From: Methylobacterium jeotgali
GTDB lineage: Bacteria; Pseudomonadota; Alphaproteobacteria; Rhizobiales; Beijerinckiaceae
Direction: 5' to 3'
DNA length: 64,000 nucleotides
Assembly (NCBI RefSeq): GCF_022179345.1
Contig: NZ_BPQR01000022.1
Span: 1-64,000 of the forward strand
The notes under the pieces are model-generated. The model was not told where the DNA came from. It saw only the letters and a list, made by a program, of their open reading frames with translations, and did no database searches. The position numbers were made by a program, and so were the translations under genes. Shown in pieces: positions 16,252-24,149 of the stretch; the first letter of the stretch is position 1; each line of letters opens with the position of its first letter.

Positions 16252-17193
16252 ATGGGACACGGACACGCGCACGGCGGCGGCCACGGGCATTCGCACGGCG
16301 GCGGCATACCCGCGGGCTCGGCGGCGGGCAGGAACAAGGGGCGCCTAGCCTGGGCGCTCGCCCTGACGCTGACCTACATGGCCGCGGAGGTCGTCGGCGG
16401 CCTGCTCACCGGCAGCCTCGCGCTGCTGGCCGATGCCGCCCACATGGTCACGGATGCCGGCGGCCTCGCGCTGTCGCTGCTCGCCATCCACTACGCGGCC
16501 AAGGCGCCGTCGCCGGGCAAGAGCTTCGGCTACATGCGCTTCGAGATCCTGGCGGCCCTCGCCAACGCCGTCGTGCTGCTCGGGGTGACGGCCTACATCC
16601 TGTACGAGGCCTACCGGCGCTTCTTCGAGCCGACCGAGATCCTCGGCTGGCCGATGATGCTGGTCGCGTTCGTCGGCCTCGGGGTGAACCTCGCCAGCAT
16701 GAGACTCCTCGCGGGCGGATCGTCGGAAAGCCTCAACGTCAAGGGCGCCTACTTCGAGGTCTTCTCCGACATGCTGGGTTCGGTCGGCGTCATCGCCGCG
16801 GCCCTCGTGGTGATGGCGACGGGCTGGCGATGGGTCGATCCGCTGGTCGGCGCCGGCATCGGCCTGTTCATCGTGCCGCGCACCTGGCGCCTGTTGAGCG
16901 AGGCGCTTCACATCCTGCTGGAGGGAACGCCTCTGGGTGTCGATCTTGCCGCGCTACGAACGGAGATCGAGGCGATGCCTGGCGTGCGGCGCGCCTACGA
17001 CCTTCATGCCTGGACGCTGACCTCCGGCTTCGACGCGATGAGCGGCCACGTGGTCATGGACGACGTCGCCGCCGGACCCGACCTCATCCGCGCGGTCCGG
17101 CGTCTGGTGAAGGAGCGACACGGCATCGAGCACGTCACCGTCCAGGTCGAGGACGAGGCGCTTTCGGCCGAGGCCGCGCGCCTGCCCGTGTGA
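16252..17193 (+). CDS. CDF-family cation efflux transporter, H/D plus E/D metal site
   Basis: A 313-residue CDF protein. The first 20 residues are a Gly/His tail (GHGHAHGGGHGHSHGGG). Six membrane helices follow, with HMVTD in helix 2 but EVFSD in helix 5, where most Zn transporters have HxxxD. A C-terminal cytoplasmic domain covers about residues 215-305. The GGGAGCGA ribosome-binding region precedes the ATG at 16252. As the last gene of czcB-czcA-orphan-CDF, it would move metal from cytoplasm to periplasm for the RND pump to expel. Confidence 0.85.
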   Translation: MGHGHAHGGGHGHSHGGGIPAGSAAGRNKGRLAWALALTLTYMAAEVVGGLLTGSLALLADAAHMVTDAGGLALSLLAIHYAAKAPSPGKSFGYMRFEILAALANAVVLLGVTAYILYEAYRRFFEPTEILGWPMMLVAFVGLGVNLASMRLLAGGSSESLNVKGAYFEVFSDMLGSVGVIAAALVVMATGWRWVDPLVGAGIGLFIVPRTWRLLSEALHILLEGTPLGVDLAALRTEIEAMPGVRRAYDLHAWTLTSGFDAMSGHVVMDDVAAGPDLIRAVRRLVKERHGIEHVTVQVEDEALSAEAARLPV

Positions 17194-17208
17194 CGGCGAG
17201 CATCCGGC

Positions 17209-17379
17209 ATGAGCAAGAAATCGGCGCGGCTGCAGAGCGAGTGGGCGCCAAATCCTCGGCGCAAGCGACGGGTCAGGCCATACGTCCGCAAAGCCGCGGA
17301 TCGAATGATGATAGCGATCTGTATCGGATTGCCTCTGGCCGTATTGTTTCTCCAATACTTCAAGCACCTCATGAAGTGA
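17209..17379 (+). CDS. small single-helix membrane protein (56 aa)
   Basis: A 56-codon frame starting 16 bp after the CDF stop. The N-terminal half is strongly basic (PRRKRRVRPYVRKAADR) and the second half is one hydrophobic helix (MMIAICIGLPLAVLFLQYF) before KHLMK. Basic residues on one side of a helix fit an inner-membrane protein with its N-terminus inside. Base composition starts to become AT-richer here. No family recognised. The coding call rests on the clear topology and the absence of any competing frame. Confidence 0.4.
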   Translation: MSKKSARLQSEWAPNPRRKRRVRPYVRKAADRMMIAICIGLPLAVLFLQYFKHLMK

Positions 17380-17418
17380 TGCCTGAGTAATGATGCTTGA
17401 CTATGCAAGGTGTTTTCA

Positions 17419-17697
17419 ATGAATGATCTACAAACGCACCATTTTGCCGTGACGACAACGGCGATGCTTGCGGTTCTGAGAACATCGACCATCGCCATGA
17501 TGACCCTTCTCATGCAAAAACTTTCAGCACCTGAACGGGAAGAGGTTTTCGCAGAGATCGCGGCGACAATCGGTGAGTTGACCCCGGATTATTCCCAGGC
17601 AGGCCCCGTGGGGACCAAGTTCTACGAAGAGGTGGTGGCCGAGGCGCCGGCGCTCGCGAAGGCATTCGTCCAAGATTTGCGTAGATCTCTTGGTTGA
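17419..17697 (+). CDS. small protein of unknown function in AT-richer DNA
   Basis: A 92-residue product from the ATG at 17419, with AAGG (17407-17410) correctly spaced; a GTG at 17410 is the alternative. It has a mildly hydrophobic N-terminal half (residues 7-35, many Thr/Met/Ala) and an acidic helical C-terminal half (EREEVFAEIAATIGEL and VVAEAPALAKAFVQDL). Codon use and composition differ visibly from the neighbours (26 of 60 bases G/C in 17401-17460). No domain recognised. It may have been acquired separately from the metal genes around it. Confidence 0.5.
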   Translation: MNDLQTHHFAVTTTAMLAVLRTSTIAMMTLLMQKLSAPEREEVFAEIAATIGELTPDYSQAGPVGTKFYEEVVAEAPALAKAFVQDLRRSLG

Positions 17698-17809
17698 AAT
17701 CCGATGAGACCATTTATCAGTTATCGAGTGTTGGTGACGGAGAGCAGAGGTCCCGCGGACCTGACGCGCCTGTCGCCTTTTCTGTGCTCGGTGCCCGGCC
17801 CGTCACTGA

Positions 17810-18490
17810 GGCTTAGGCGTCTCCGTATCGAGTGCCAACTGGGCATGGCGGATCTTCCTGGCGACACCGCGCCTGCGCGGGTTGCTCGCCCTGAATTTCG
17901 CCGTCGCGGCGGCCGGCGCCATGGTCATCGTCAATACCGTGGTAATCGTCCAGGCCCTGCTCGGACGCCCCCAGCACGACGTCGCCCTTGCCCTTGGACC
18001 CTTCGGCGCGGGCTCGATGGCCGCCGCCCTGGTCCTACCGCGGGTCCTGGACCGCCTGTCCGACAGGGGTGTGATGCTGCCGTCCGCCGCCTTCCTCGGA
18101 GTCGTCCTCGTCGGGGTCGCTGCCCTGACCTGGTGCGGGGCCATCGGCTGGCCCGTACTGCTCGGGACCTGGCTCGTCCTTGGGATCGGCTACTCCGCCG
18201 CCCAGTTCGCGCTCTCGCACGCGTCGTGGCTCCTCACTTACCCGCTGGCGGGCTGCCTCGGCGCTGCCGTCGGGATGCCCGCGACCCTGGCGGCACTCGG
18301 CGCCCTGACCGTCGCGGGCGTCGCGGCGGCGGCCATGCTTTGGCCTGCATCCGACCCGGACGTCGTCGCACATGCCCACGCGGACCTCGACCCGTCCCAC
18401 CCCCACGTGCGGGGGATCGGTCAGGGCCGGCACGAGCATGCTTTCGTCATCGACGACCTGCATCGGCAATGGCCGTCCAGGGCGAATTAG
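17810..18490 (+). pseudogene. 5'-truncated MFS transporter
   Basis: From 17810, directly after an in-frame stop at 17807-17809, the frame reads SVSSANWAWRIFLATPRLRG and then six hydrophobic segments with the MFS pattern LPRVLDRLSDRGVMLPSA. Coding sequence clearly begins before the first usable start (TTG at 17882) with no ATG available. This is therefore the C-terminal half of a 12-helix carrier that has lost its first ~200 residues. The tail is His-rich (HAHADLDPSHPHVRG and HEHAFVIDDLHRQWP), consistent with a metal-linked MFS protein. The break lies close to the AT-richer islet. Confidence 0.65.
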
Positions 18491-18621
18491 GAACCACACG
18501 GCGAGCGTTGGAACGGCGACGCTCAGGGGGGGGCGTCGGGTGCCGGACATCCCTCATCCGATGGTCTGTCGGGGGCCGTGAGGATTGCGTCGCGGCAGGT
18601 CCGCATCGAGGGGAACACGGC

Positions 18622-19059
18622 ATGAGGACGTTGCTCGGATCCTGGCAGCTGTGGGCGCTGCTTTCTGCCGCCTTCGCGGCGTTGACCGCGATCTTCGCCA
18701 AGGTCGGCATCGAGAACGTCAATTCCGACTTCGCCACCTTCATCCGCACGGTCGTCATACTCTGCGCCCTCGGCGCCATCCTGGTCGGCACGGTCCAGTG
18801 GGTACCGGTCGGGTCGGTCTCGGCCAGGACCTACGTGTTCCTGGTGCTCTCGGGCCTCGCCACGGGCGGCTCATGGATCTGCTACTTCCGCGCCCTCAAG
18901 CTCGGCGAGGCCAGCCGCGTGGCCCCGGTCGACAAGCTCAGCGTCGTGCTGGTGGCCGTCTTCGGGGTCGTCTTCCTCGGCGAACGTCTATCTCCACCGA
19001 ATTGGCTCGGCGTCGCCCTCATCGCCGCCGGGGCCGTGCTCGTCGCCTATCGAGGATGA
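18622..19059 (+). CDS. EamA-family single-domain membrane transporter
   Basis: A 145-residue protein with about five helices, equal to one EamA repeat of the drug/metabolite transporter superfamily. Larger members carry two repeats in tandem, so this one probably works as a dimer. GLATGGSWICYFRALKLGEAS and the last helix following FLGERLSPPNWLGVALI are characteristic of EamA. GAGGGGAACACGGC precedes the ATG. It lies 67 bp before the response-regulator gene at 19127. The substrate is unknown. Confidence 0.75.
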   Translation: MRTLLGSWQLWALLSAAFAALTAIFAKVGIENVNSDFATFIRTVVILCALGAILVGTVQWVPVGSVSARTYVFLVLSGLATGGSWICYFRALKLGEASRVAPVDKLSVVLVAVFGVVFLGERLSPPNWLGVALIAAGAVLVAYRG

Positions 19060-19126
19060 AGCCGGCGGGAAGGGATGCGTCGCGGCGCAGTCCAGGGCGA
19101 GGGCTCGAAACCGGACGGACCGACCG

Positions 19127-19786
19127 ATGCGCGTGCTGTTGATCGAGGACGACCGGATGATCGGCGAAGGGCTGTCGAACGGCCTCTCGGCCGAGGGCTA
19201 TTCCGTCGATTGGGTCCGCGACGGCGGCGAGGCCGAGACGGCCCTGCTCAACGGCGGCCACGCGCTCGCGCTGCTCGACCTCGGCCTGCCGGGCGGGGAC
19301 GGACTTCGGGTGCTTCGATCCGCCCGGGCGGCCGGGATCGACACGTCGGTGCTCATCATCACGGCGCGGGACGGCCTCGAAAGCCGCGTCGCAGGCCTCG
19401 ACCTCGGGGCGGACGATTACCTGGTCAAGCCGTTCGAGATGCGCGAGCTGCTCGCCAGGATGCGGGCCATCCTGCGCCGTCGGGCCGGGCGGGCGAGCGC
19501 GCGGCTCGTGGCCGCCGAGACCGAACTCGACACGGAAAGCCACGTCCTGTCCCACGCCGGGACCGTCGCGGTCCTGTCGGCGCGCGAATACGCCCTCATG
19601 CACGCCCTGATGGAGCGACCGGGGCGCATCCTCTCTCGTGCGCAGATCGAGGAACGCATCTACGGGTGGGGCGAGGAGGTCGAGAGCAACGCGGTGGACG
19701 CCCTGATCCTCACGGTCCGTCGAAAGGTCGGCAAGGGCGTGATCCTGAATGTCCGCGGCGCAGGTTGGATGGTACCCAAGCCATGA
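19127..19786 (+). CDS. OmpR-family response regulator (QseB/PmrA-like)
   Basis: A 219-residue regulator. The receiver domain (1-115) has E7-D8-D9, phospho-acceptor D51 (LALLDLGLPGGDG), Thr in IITARDG, and Lys in YLVKPFEMRELLARM. The latter form is common in the QseB/PmrA/TctD group. A winged-helix domain (about 125-217) follows. Its stop overlaps the kinase start (ATGA). A CTCATT-N5-CTCATT repeat downstream, at 21108-21124, has the geometry of a PmrA/QseB box and is a natural target. Confidence 0.85.
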   Translation: MRVLLIEDDRMIGEGLSNGLSAEGYSVDWVRDGGEAETALLNGGHALALLDLGLPGGDGLRVLRSARAAGIDTSVLIITARDGLESRVAGLDLGADDYLVKPFEMRELLARMRAILRRRAGRASARLVAAETELDTESHVLSHAGTVAVLSAREYALMHALMERPGRILSRAQIEERIYGWGEEVESNAVDALILTVRRKVGKGVILNVRGAGWMVPKP

Positions 19787-21078
19787 GGGCCGCCTCCCTG
19801 CGCCGCACGACGCTCGTCTGGATGACCGCCCTGCTCGCCGGAATCGGCTTGGCCGCGATGGTCGCGGCCTATGCCCTCGCGCGGATCGAGGCGGCCGATT
19901 TCCTCGACGGGCAGTTGCGGCAAGTCGCCCTCAACGCCGGTCCCGGGCTAACGGACGCGGACGCGCCGCCCGCCGCCGACCAGGACCCGGAGGACCAACT
20001 CGCCGTCACCATCTGGAAGGACGGGCAGGTCCTGCGCGACGACCGCGGCGTCGACGTCCGCCACCCCGGCCGCACGGGATATGCGAACGTCGTCATGGGC
20101 GGCGAGCTCTGGCGCACATACACGACCGCCAACGGCACAACGACGGTCCGGGTCGCCCAGCGCGACGTCGTGAGGGCGGAGTTCGCACGCAATGCGGCGC
20201 TCGGTGCCGTGGCCCCCCTGCTGCTCCTCGTCCCGCTGTCGTGGATCGTCGTCGGCTGGGCGATGAACCGGGCGCTCGGGCGGCTCGACGGCTTGGTGCA
20301 TGACCTCGCCGGGCGCGGCGCCGCCGCCCAAGGCCCCTTGCCGACGCGCGGCGTGCCGACGGAGGTGGCGCCCCTCGTCGAGGCCATGAACGGGCTCATC
20401 CTTCGCCTGCAGGCCGCTCTGGCCGCCCAGAAGCGGTTCGTCGCCGACGCGGCGCACGAACTGCGTACGCCGCTCGCCGCGATGCAGATCCAACTCGACT
20501 CCCTCGGCGGGCCTGCCGGTGGCGGGAGCGACGCGCGGCGTACGGCGCTGGCGGACGGCCTCCGGAGGGCGAACCGGCTGGTGGATCAACTGCTCCGTCT
20601 CGCCCGGCTCGACGACGGTGCCGAGGCGCGTCCTGCATCCGTCGACCTCGGCCAGCTCCTGCTCGACTGCGTCGCCGACCACGTCGTGCTCGCCGAGCGC
20701 AAGGACATCGACCTGGGCGTGCATATCGAGACACCCGCGACGCTTCACGCGTCGGAGGACGAGGTCCGCGTCCTGTTCGCCAACCTCGTCGACAACGCCC
20801 TGCGCTACACGCCGTCCGGAGGCCAGGTCGACGTCCGTCTGCTGAACCGGGACGGTGCGTGCGTCGTCACGGTTCGGGACACCGGCTGCGGGCTGCCGCC
20901 GGGAAGCGAGGGCCGCCTGTTCGACCGCTTCTTCCGGGCCGCGCCACCGGAAGTCGAAGGCACAGGGCTCGGGCTCGCCATCGCCCGCCGCATCGCGGAG
21001 CGCAACGACCTCGGCCTGACGGTCGAAAACCGACGTGACGGGCAGGGGACCCTCGCAACCGTCAGACTGCCGGCCTGA
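19783..21078 (+). CDS. sensor histidine kinase (QseC/PmrB-like)
   Basis: A 431-residue kinase. The first membrane helix (about 10-32) and second (about 140-160) bracket a ~105-residue periplasmic domain. It is followed by a short HAMP-like linker, the H-box with H225 (ADAAHELRTPLAAMQIQL), the N-box ANLVDNALRYTPSG, the G1 box DTGCGLP and the G2 box [11 protein letters not shown]. It pairs with the overlapping regulator. The periplasmic part holds no clear metal-binding cluster, so the signal is unknown. The genes immediately downstream encode the COG4705-like proteins. Confidence 0.85.
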   Translation: MRAASLRRTTLVWMTALLAGIGLAAMVAAYALARIEAADFLDGQLRQVALNAGPGLTDADAPPAADQDPEDQLAVTIWKDGQVLRDDRGVDVRHPGRTGYANVVMGGELWRTYTTANGTTTVRVAQRDVVRAEFARNAALGAVAPLLLLVPLSWIVVGWAMNRALGRLDGLVHDLAGRGAAAQGPLPTRGVPTEVAPLVEAMNGLILRLQAALAAQKRFVADAAHELRTPLAAMQIQLDSLGGPAGGGSDARRTALADGLRRANRLVDQLLRLARLDDGAEARPASVDLGQLLLDCVADHVVLAERKDIDLGVHIETPATLHASEDEVRVLFANLVDNALRYTPSGGQVDVRLLNRDGACVVTVRDTGCGLPPGSEGRLFDRFFRAAPPEVEGTGLGLAIARRIAERNDLGLTVENRRDGQGTLATVRLPA

Positions 21079-21107
21079 GGCCGAGCCTGCGGCTCCTTTG
21101 GACGAAG

Positions 21108-21124
21108 CTCATTCTGCCCTCATT
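21108..21124 (+). promoter_or_regulatory. CTCATT-N5-CTCATT direct repeat, candidate PmrA/QseB-type box
   Basis: CTCATT at 21108-21113 and CTCATT at 21119-21124 are exact copies 11 bp apart, one helical turn. A -10-like TATCAC lies at 21134-21139. OmpR-family regulators of the PmrA/QseB/CzcR kind bind CTTAAT-N5-CTTAAT-like repeats near the -35. The site lies in the 92-bp gap between the two-component genes and the first COG4705-like gene. Function is inferred. Confidence 0.5.
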
Positions 21125-21170
21125 ATGGCTCGCTATCACGGTGCCCGACCATGACGGACGGGAGACGGGG

Positions 21171-21947
21171 ATGAGCGAGATCCAGCGCCAGATCTTGAAC
21201 AAGGTACCGGAGGTCACCGCGGTCTTCTGGGTCATCAAGATACTGTCCACGACCGTCGGCGAGACCGGCGCGGACTACCTCGCGGTGAACGTCGGCCTGG
21301 GTGCCGCCGTCACCGCCACCCTCACGGCCGGCCTCCTCGCGGCCGTCCTCGCCCTGCAGGTGCGCGAGTGGCGCTACTTGCCCTGGACCTATTGGTCGAC
21401 CGTCGTCCTCGTCAGCGTGGTCGGCACGCAGGTTACCGACATCCTGACCGACAAGCTCGGCGTGAGCCTCTTCGTCAGCACCGGCGTGTTCGCGGCCGCC
21501 CTCGCCACCGTGTTCGCCCTTTGGTACGCGACCGAGCGGACGCTCTCGATCCACGCCATCGTGACCCGGCGCCGCGAGGCGTTCTACTGGCTCGCCATCC
21601 TCCTGACCTTCGCGCTCGGCACGGCCGCGGGCGACCTGGCTACCGAGGCGCTGGGGCTCGGCTTCAATCTCGGCGTCGTCATCTTCGGCACGATGCTGGC
21701 CGCCCTCGCCCTCGCCTGGCGCCTCGGCACGAACCCGGTGACGATCTTCTGGCTCGCCTACATCGTCACGCGCCCCCTCGGCGCATCGCTGGGCGATCTG
21801 CTGTCGCAGGCACGGGAATACGGCGGCCTCGGCTTCGGCACGGCCTCCACCAGCCTCGCCTTCTTCGCCGTCATCGTCGCCCTGGTGACGTCCCTGAGCC
21901 TCGTCTCCGGACGCCCTGGCGAGCCGGCCGGACAGCGGCGGGCCTGA
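21171..21947 (+). CDS. COG4705-like integral membrane protein, copy 1 (divergent)
   Basis: A 258-residue protein from the ATG at 21171 (GGAGACGGGG just upstream), with about eight hydrophobic segments. It opens with [19 protein letters not shown] and later has [19 protein letters not shown] and [12 protein letters not shown]. These motifs recur in two further copies downstream. In this copy the third motif is [12 protein letters not shown] where the others have [12 protein letters not shown], so it is the most diverged. The family is uncharacterised to my knowledge. Repeated acidic GET-G and LGD motifs within helices suggest cation handling. Confidence 0.7.
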   Translation: MSEIQRQILNKVPEVTAVFWVIKILSTTVGETGADYLAVNVGLGAAVTATLTAGLLAAVLALQVREWRYLPWTYWSTVVLVSVVGTQVTDILTDKLGVSLFVSTGVFAAALATVFALWYATERTLSIHAIVTRRREAFYWLAILLTFALGTAAGDLATEALGLGFNLGVVIFGTMLAALALAWRLGTNPVTIFWLAYIVTRPLGASLGDLLSQAREYGGLGFGTASTSLAFFAVIVALVTSLSLVSGRPGEPAGQRRA

Positions 21948-22015
21948 CCGTCCGCCGCCTCCCGCATCCCCATCCTCCAGTCCTTCCAACGCCGCACGAC
22001 ACGGAGCGAATGACC

Positions 22016-22423
22016 ATGCGAAACATCCTCCTCGCCGCCATCGCCGCGACGGTCATCGGCGCCACGGCCGCCCCCCTGGGCCTGCAGGCGATGCAGGACG
22101 CCGCCGTCGGAGCGACGCCCAAGGCGATGGCGGCCTCGAAGCTCGGCGACCTCTCCAAGTTCCGGACCATCGTCGTCGACGTAAAGGCGATGACCGACCG
22201 GGGCGACCTCGCCGCCGCCAAGACGCGCATCAAGGACCTGGAATTGTCCTGGGACGCGTCCGAGGCCGGCCTGAAGCCGCGAGCCGCCGCCGACTGGCAC
22301 GTCGTGGACAAGGCCATCGACCGCACCCTCGACGCGTTGCGGGCTTCGAACCCCGATCCGGCCGCCTGCCGTCGCGCGGTCGACGACCTGCTCGCCATCA
22401 TCGACCAGACCCACACCGCGTGA
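22016..22423 (+). CDS. exported helical protein of unknown function
   Basis: A 135-residue protein. I choose the second ATG (22016) because the ribosome-binding site GGAG at 22003-22006 is nine bases away from it; the ATG at 22010 would be too close. Residues 1-20 look like a signal peptide. The mature part is helical and charged ([20 protein letters not shown], then [19 protein letters not shown]) and ends with a helix containing [13 protein letters not shown]. It is embedded between two COG4705-like genes and its stop overlaps the next GTG, so it is part of the same unit. No family name is known to me. Confidence 0.6.
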   Translation: MRNILLAAIAATVIGATAAPLGLQAMQDAAVGATPKAMAASKLGDLSKFRTIVVDVKAMTDRGDLAAAKTRIKDLELSWDASEAGLKPRAAADWHVVDKAIDRTLDALRASNPDPAACRRAVDDLLAIIDQTHTA

Positions 22424-23235
22424 GCCAGCCCTCGCTTTCCCACGGCAGCCCGATGCAACCGATCGAGCGACCCGGACACGTCGAACCCGCCAAAGTGCCA
22501 GAAGCCACCGCCGGGTTCTGGGCCATCAAGATCGTGGCCACGACGTTGGGCGAGGTCGGCGGCAACGCGGTCACGTTGACGCTCGGTCTCGGCTATCTCG
22601 CCGGCACGGCGATCTTCGGGGCCGCCCTGGCGGTGCTGCTCGCCGCACAGGTCCGGGCGGACCGCTTCCAGCCGCTCCTGTACTGGGCCGTGGTCACCGC
22701 GACGACGCTCGCAGGCACGACCCTCGCCGACTTCTGCGACCGGTCCCTCGGCATCGGCTACGCGGGCGGGTCCCTGGTGTTGCTCGGATTGGTCGTCGCG
22801 ACCCTGATCCTGTGGAAGCGCACGCTCGGCACGGTCGCCGTGGAGACGGTACGGTCCCCGCGGGCCGAAGGTTTCTATTGGGCCACGGTCATGTTCTCCC
22901 AGACGCTCGGCACCGCGTTGGGCGACTGGATGGCCGACAGCAGCGGACTCGGGTACAACGGGAGCGCGCTCCTCATCCTCGTCGCGCTGGTCGTGGTCAC
23001 GGCCCTCCAACTGCGAACGCGCGTTTCCAGGCCGATGCTGTTCTGGACGGCGTTCGTCCTGACGCGGCCGCTCGGCGCCACCCTCGCCAACTCGCTCGAC
23101 AAGCCAGTCGCTTCCGGCGGCCTGGGCATCGACGACATCACGATCTCCGGCGTGCTCGCGCTCGTCATGGCCGGGCTCGTCCTCCTCATCCCGCAGCGTG
23201 CCGGTCGCCGGGCGGCCTGCGCCGACGCGCCGTGA
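22420..23235 (+). CDS. COG4705-like integral membrane protein, copy 2
   Basis: A 271-residue protein from a GTG that overlaps the preceding stop (GTGA). Extra hydrophilic N-terminal residues (1-24) precede the family start [19 protein letters not shown]. Motifs in order are [37 protein letters not shown] and [15 protein letters not shown]. In the last motif the usual GD is replaced by AN, while the flanking residues are intact. About eight helices. The second and fourth motifs mirror the first and third, indicating an internal duplication of a four-helix unit. Confidence 0.7.
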   Translation: MSQPSLSHGSPMQPIERPGHVEPAKVPEATAGFWAIKIVATTLGEVGGNAVTLTLGLGYLAGTAIFGAALAVLLAAQVRADRFQPLLYWAVVTATTLAGTTLADFCDRSLGIGYAGGSLVLLGLVVATLILWKRTLGTVAVETVRSPRAEGFYWATVMFSQTLGTALGDWMADSSGLGYNGSALLILVALVVVTALQLRTRVSRPMLFWTAFVLTRPLGATLANSLDKPVASGGLGIDDITISGVLALVMAGLVLLIPQRAGRRAACADAP

Positions 23236-23264
23236 GGTTTCCCCTCGAAGAAGGAGCAGGTCCG

Positions 23265-24044
23265 ATGGACGACCGTTACGAACGCGCTCTGAGCAAGGTG
23301 CCGGAGGTCACGCTGGGCTTTTGGATCATCAAGATCCTGGCCACGACGCTCGGGGAGACCGGCGGCGATACCGTCACCATGACCCTCAATTGGGGCTACC
23401 TCGCCGGTACCGCCCTGTTCGCCGTGCTGCTGGTCGCGCTCGTGGTCGCCCAGGTCATGTCGAAGCGGTTCCACCCGGTCCTGTACTGGTCCACGATCGT
23501 CGCCTCGACCACCTTCGGTACGACGATGGCGGACTTCGCCGACCGCTCGCTCGGCATCGGGTACACCGGCGGGTCGACCCTGCTCCTCGTTTGCCTCGCG
23601 GCCGTGCTCGGGCTCTGGTACGCGACCGAGGGCACCGTGTCGGTGAACACGGTTTCGACCCCCCGGGTCGAAGCGTTCTATTGGGGGGCGATCACCTTCT
23701 CGCAGACGTTGGGCACCGCGCTCGGCGACTGGCTCGCGGACACCGGCGGCCTCGGCTACGAGGGCGGCGCCCTCGTCTTCGCGGCGGCGCTCGCGGTCGT
23801 CGTCGCCCTTTACTACCGGACCTCGGTTTCGCGCGTCACGCTCTTCTGGGCGGCGTTCATCCTGACCCGCCCGCTCGGGGCCACGGTGGGCGATTTCCTC
23901 GACAAGCCGGTCGCCGACGGCGGGTTGAACCTGAGCCGGCCGCTCGCCTCCGCCGTGATCGCGGCCTTCATCGTCGCGCTCATCGTCCTCCTCCCGCAAA
24001 GGGCCGGTCAGCATCCGACAGAGGGAGCACAGGCGTCGCGCTGA
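23265..24044 (+). CDS. COG4705-like integral membrane protein, copy 3 (most canonical)
   Basis: A 259-residue protein with a good ribosome-binding site (AAGGAG at 23251-23256). All family motifs are intact: [58 protein letters not shown] and TRPLGATVGDFLDKPVADGG, then a final helix and PQRAGQ. Repeated acidic residues inside hydrophobic helices suggest an ion path. It lies 29 bp after copy 2. Tandem retention of three divergent copies suggests that they form a hetero-oligomer or serve different substrates. Confidence 0.7.
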   Translation: MDDRYERALSKVPEVTLGFWIIKILATTLGETGGDTVTMTLNWGYLAGTALFAVLLVALVVAQVMSKRFHPVLYWSTIVASTTFGTTMADFADRSLGIGYTGGSTLLLVCLAAVLGLWYATEGTVSVNTVSTPRVEAFYWGAITFSQTLGTALGDWLADTGGLGYEGGALVFAAALAVVVALYYRTSVSRVTLFWAAFILTRPLGATVGDFLDKPVADGGLNLSRPLASAVIAAFIVALIVLLPQRAGQHPTEGAQASR

Positions 24045-24149
24045 CCCGGACGTTCCCGTGCGAGCGCCGAACGGCCACCGTGCCTTGCCCAAAGCTTCCG
24101 GATCGCCACGTCCAAGCGTATGATGAGGGGGAACCTATAGTGCCAAAGC

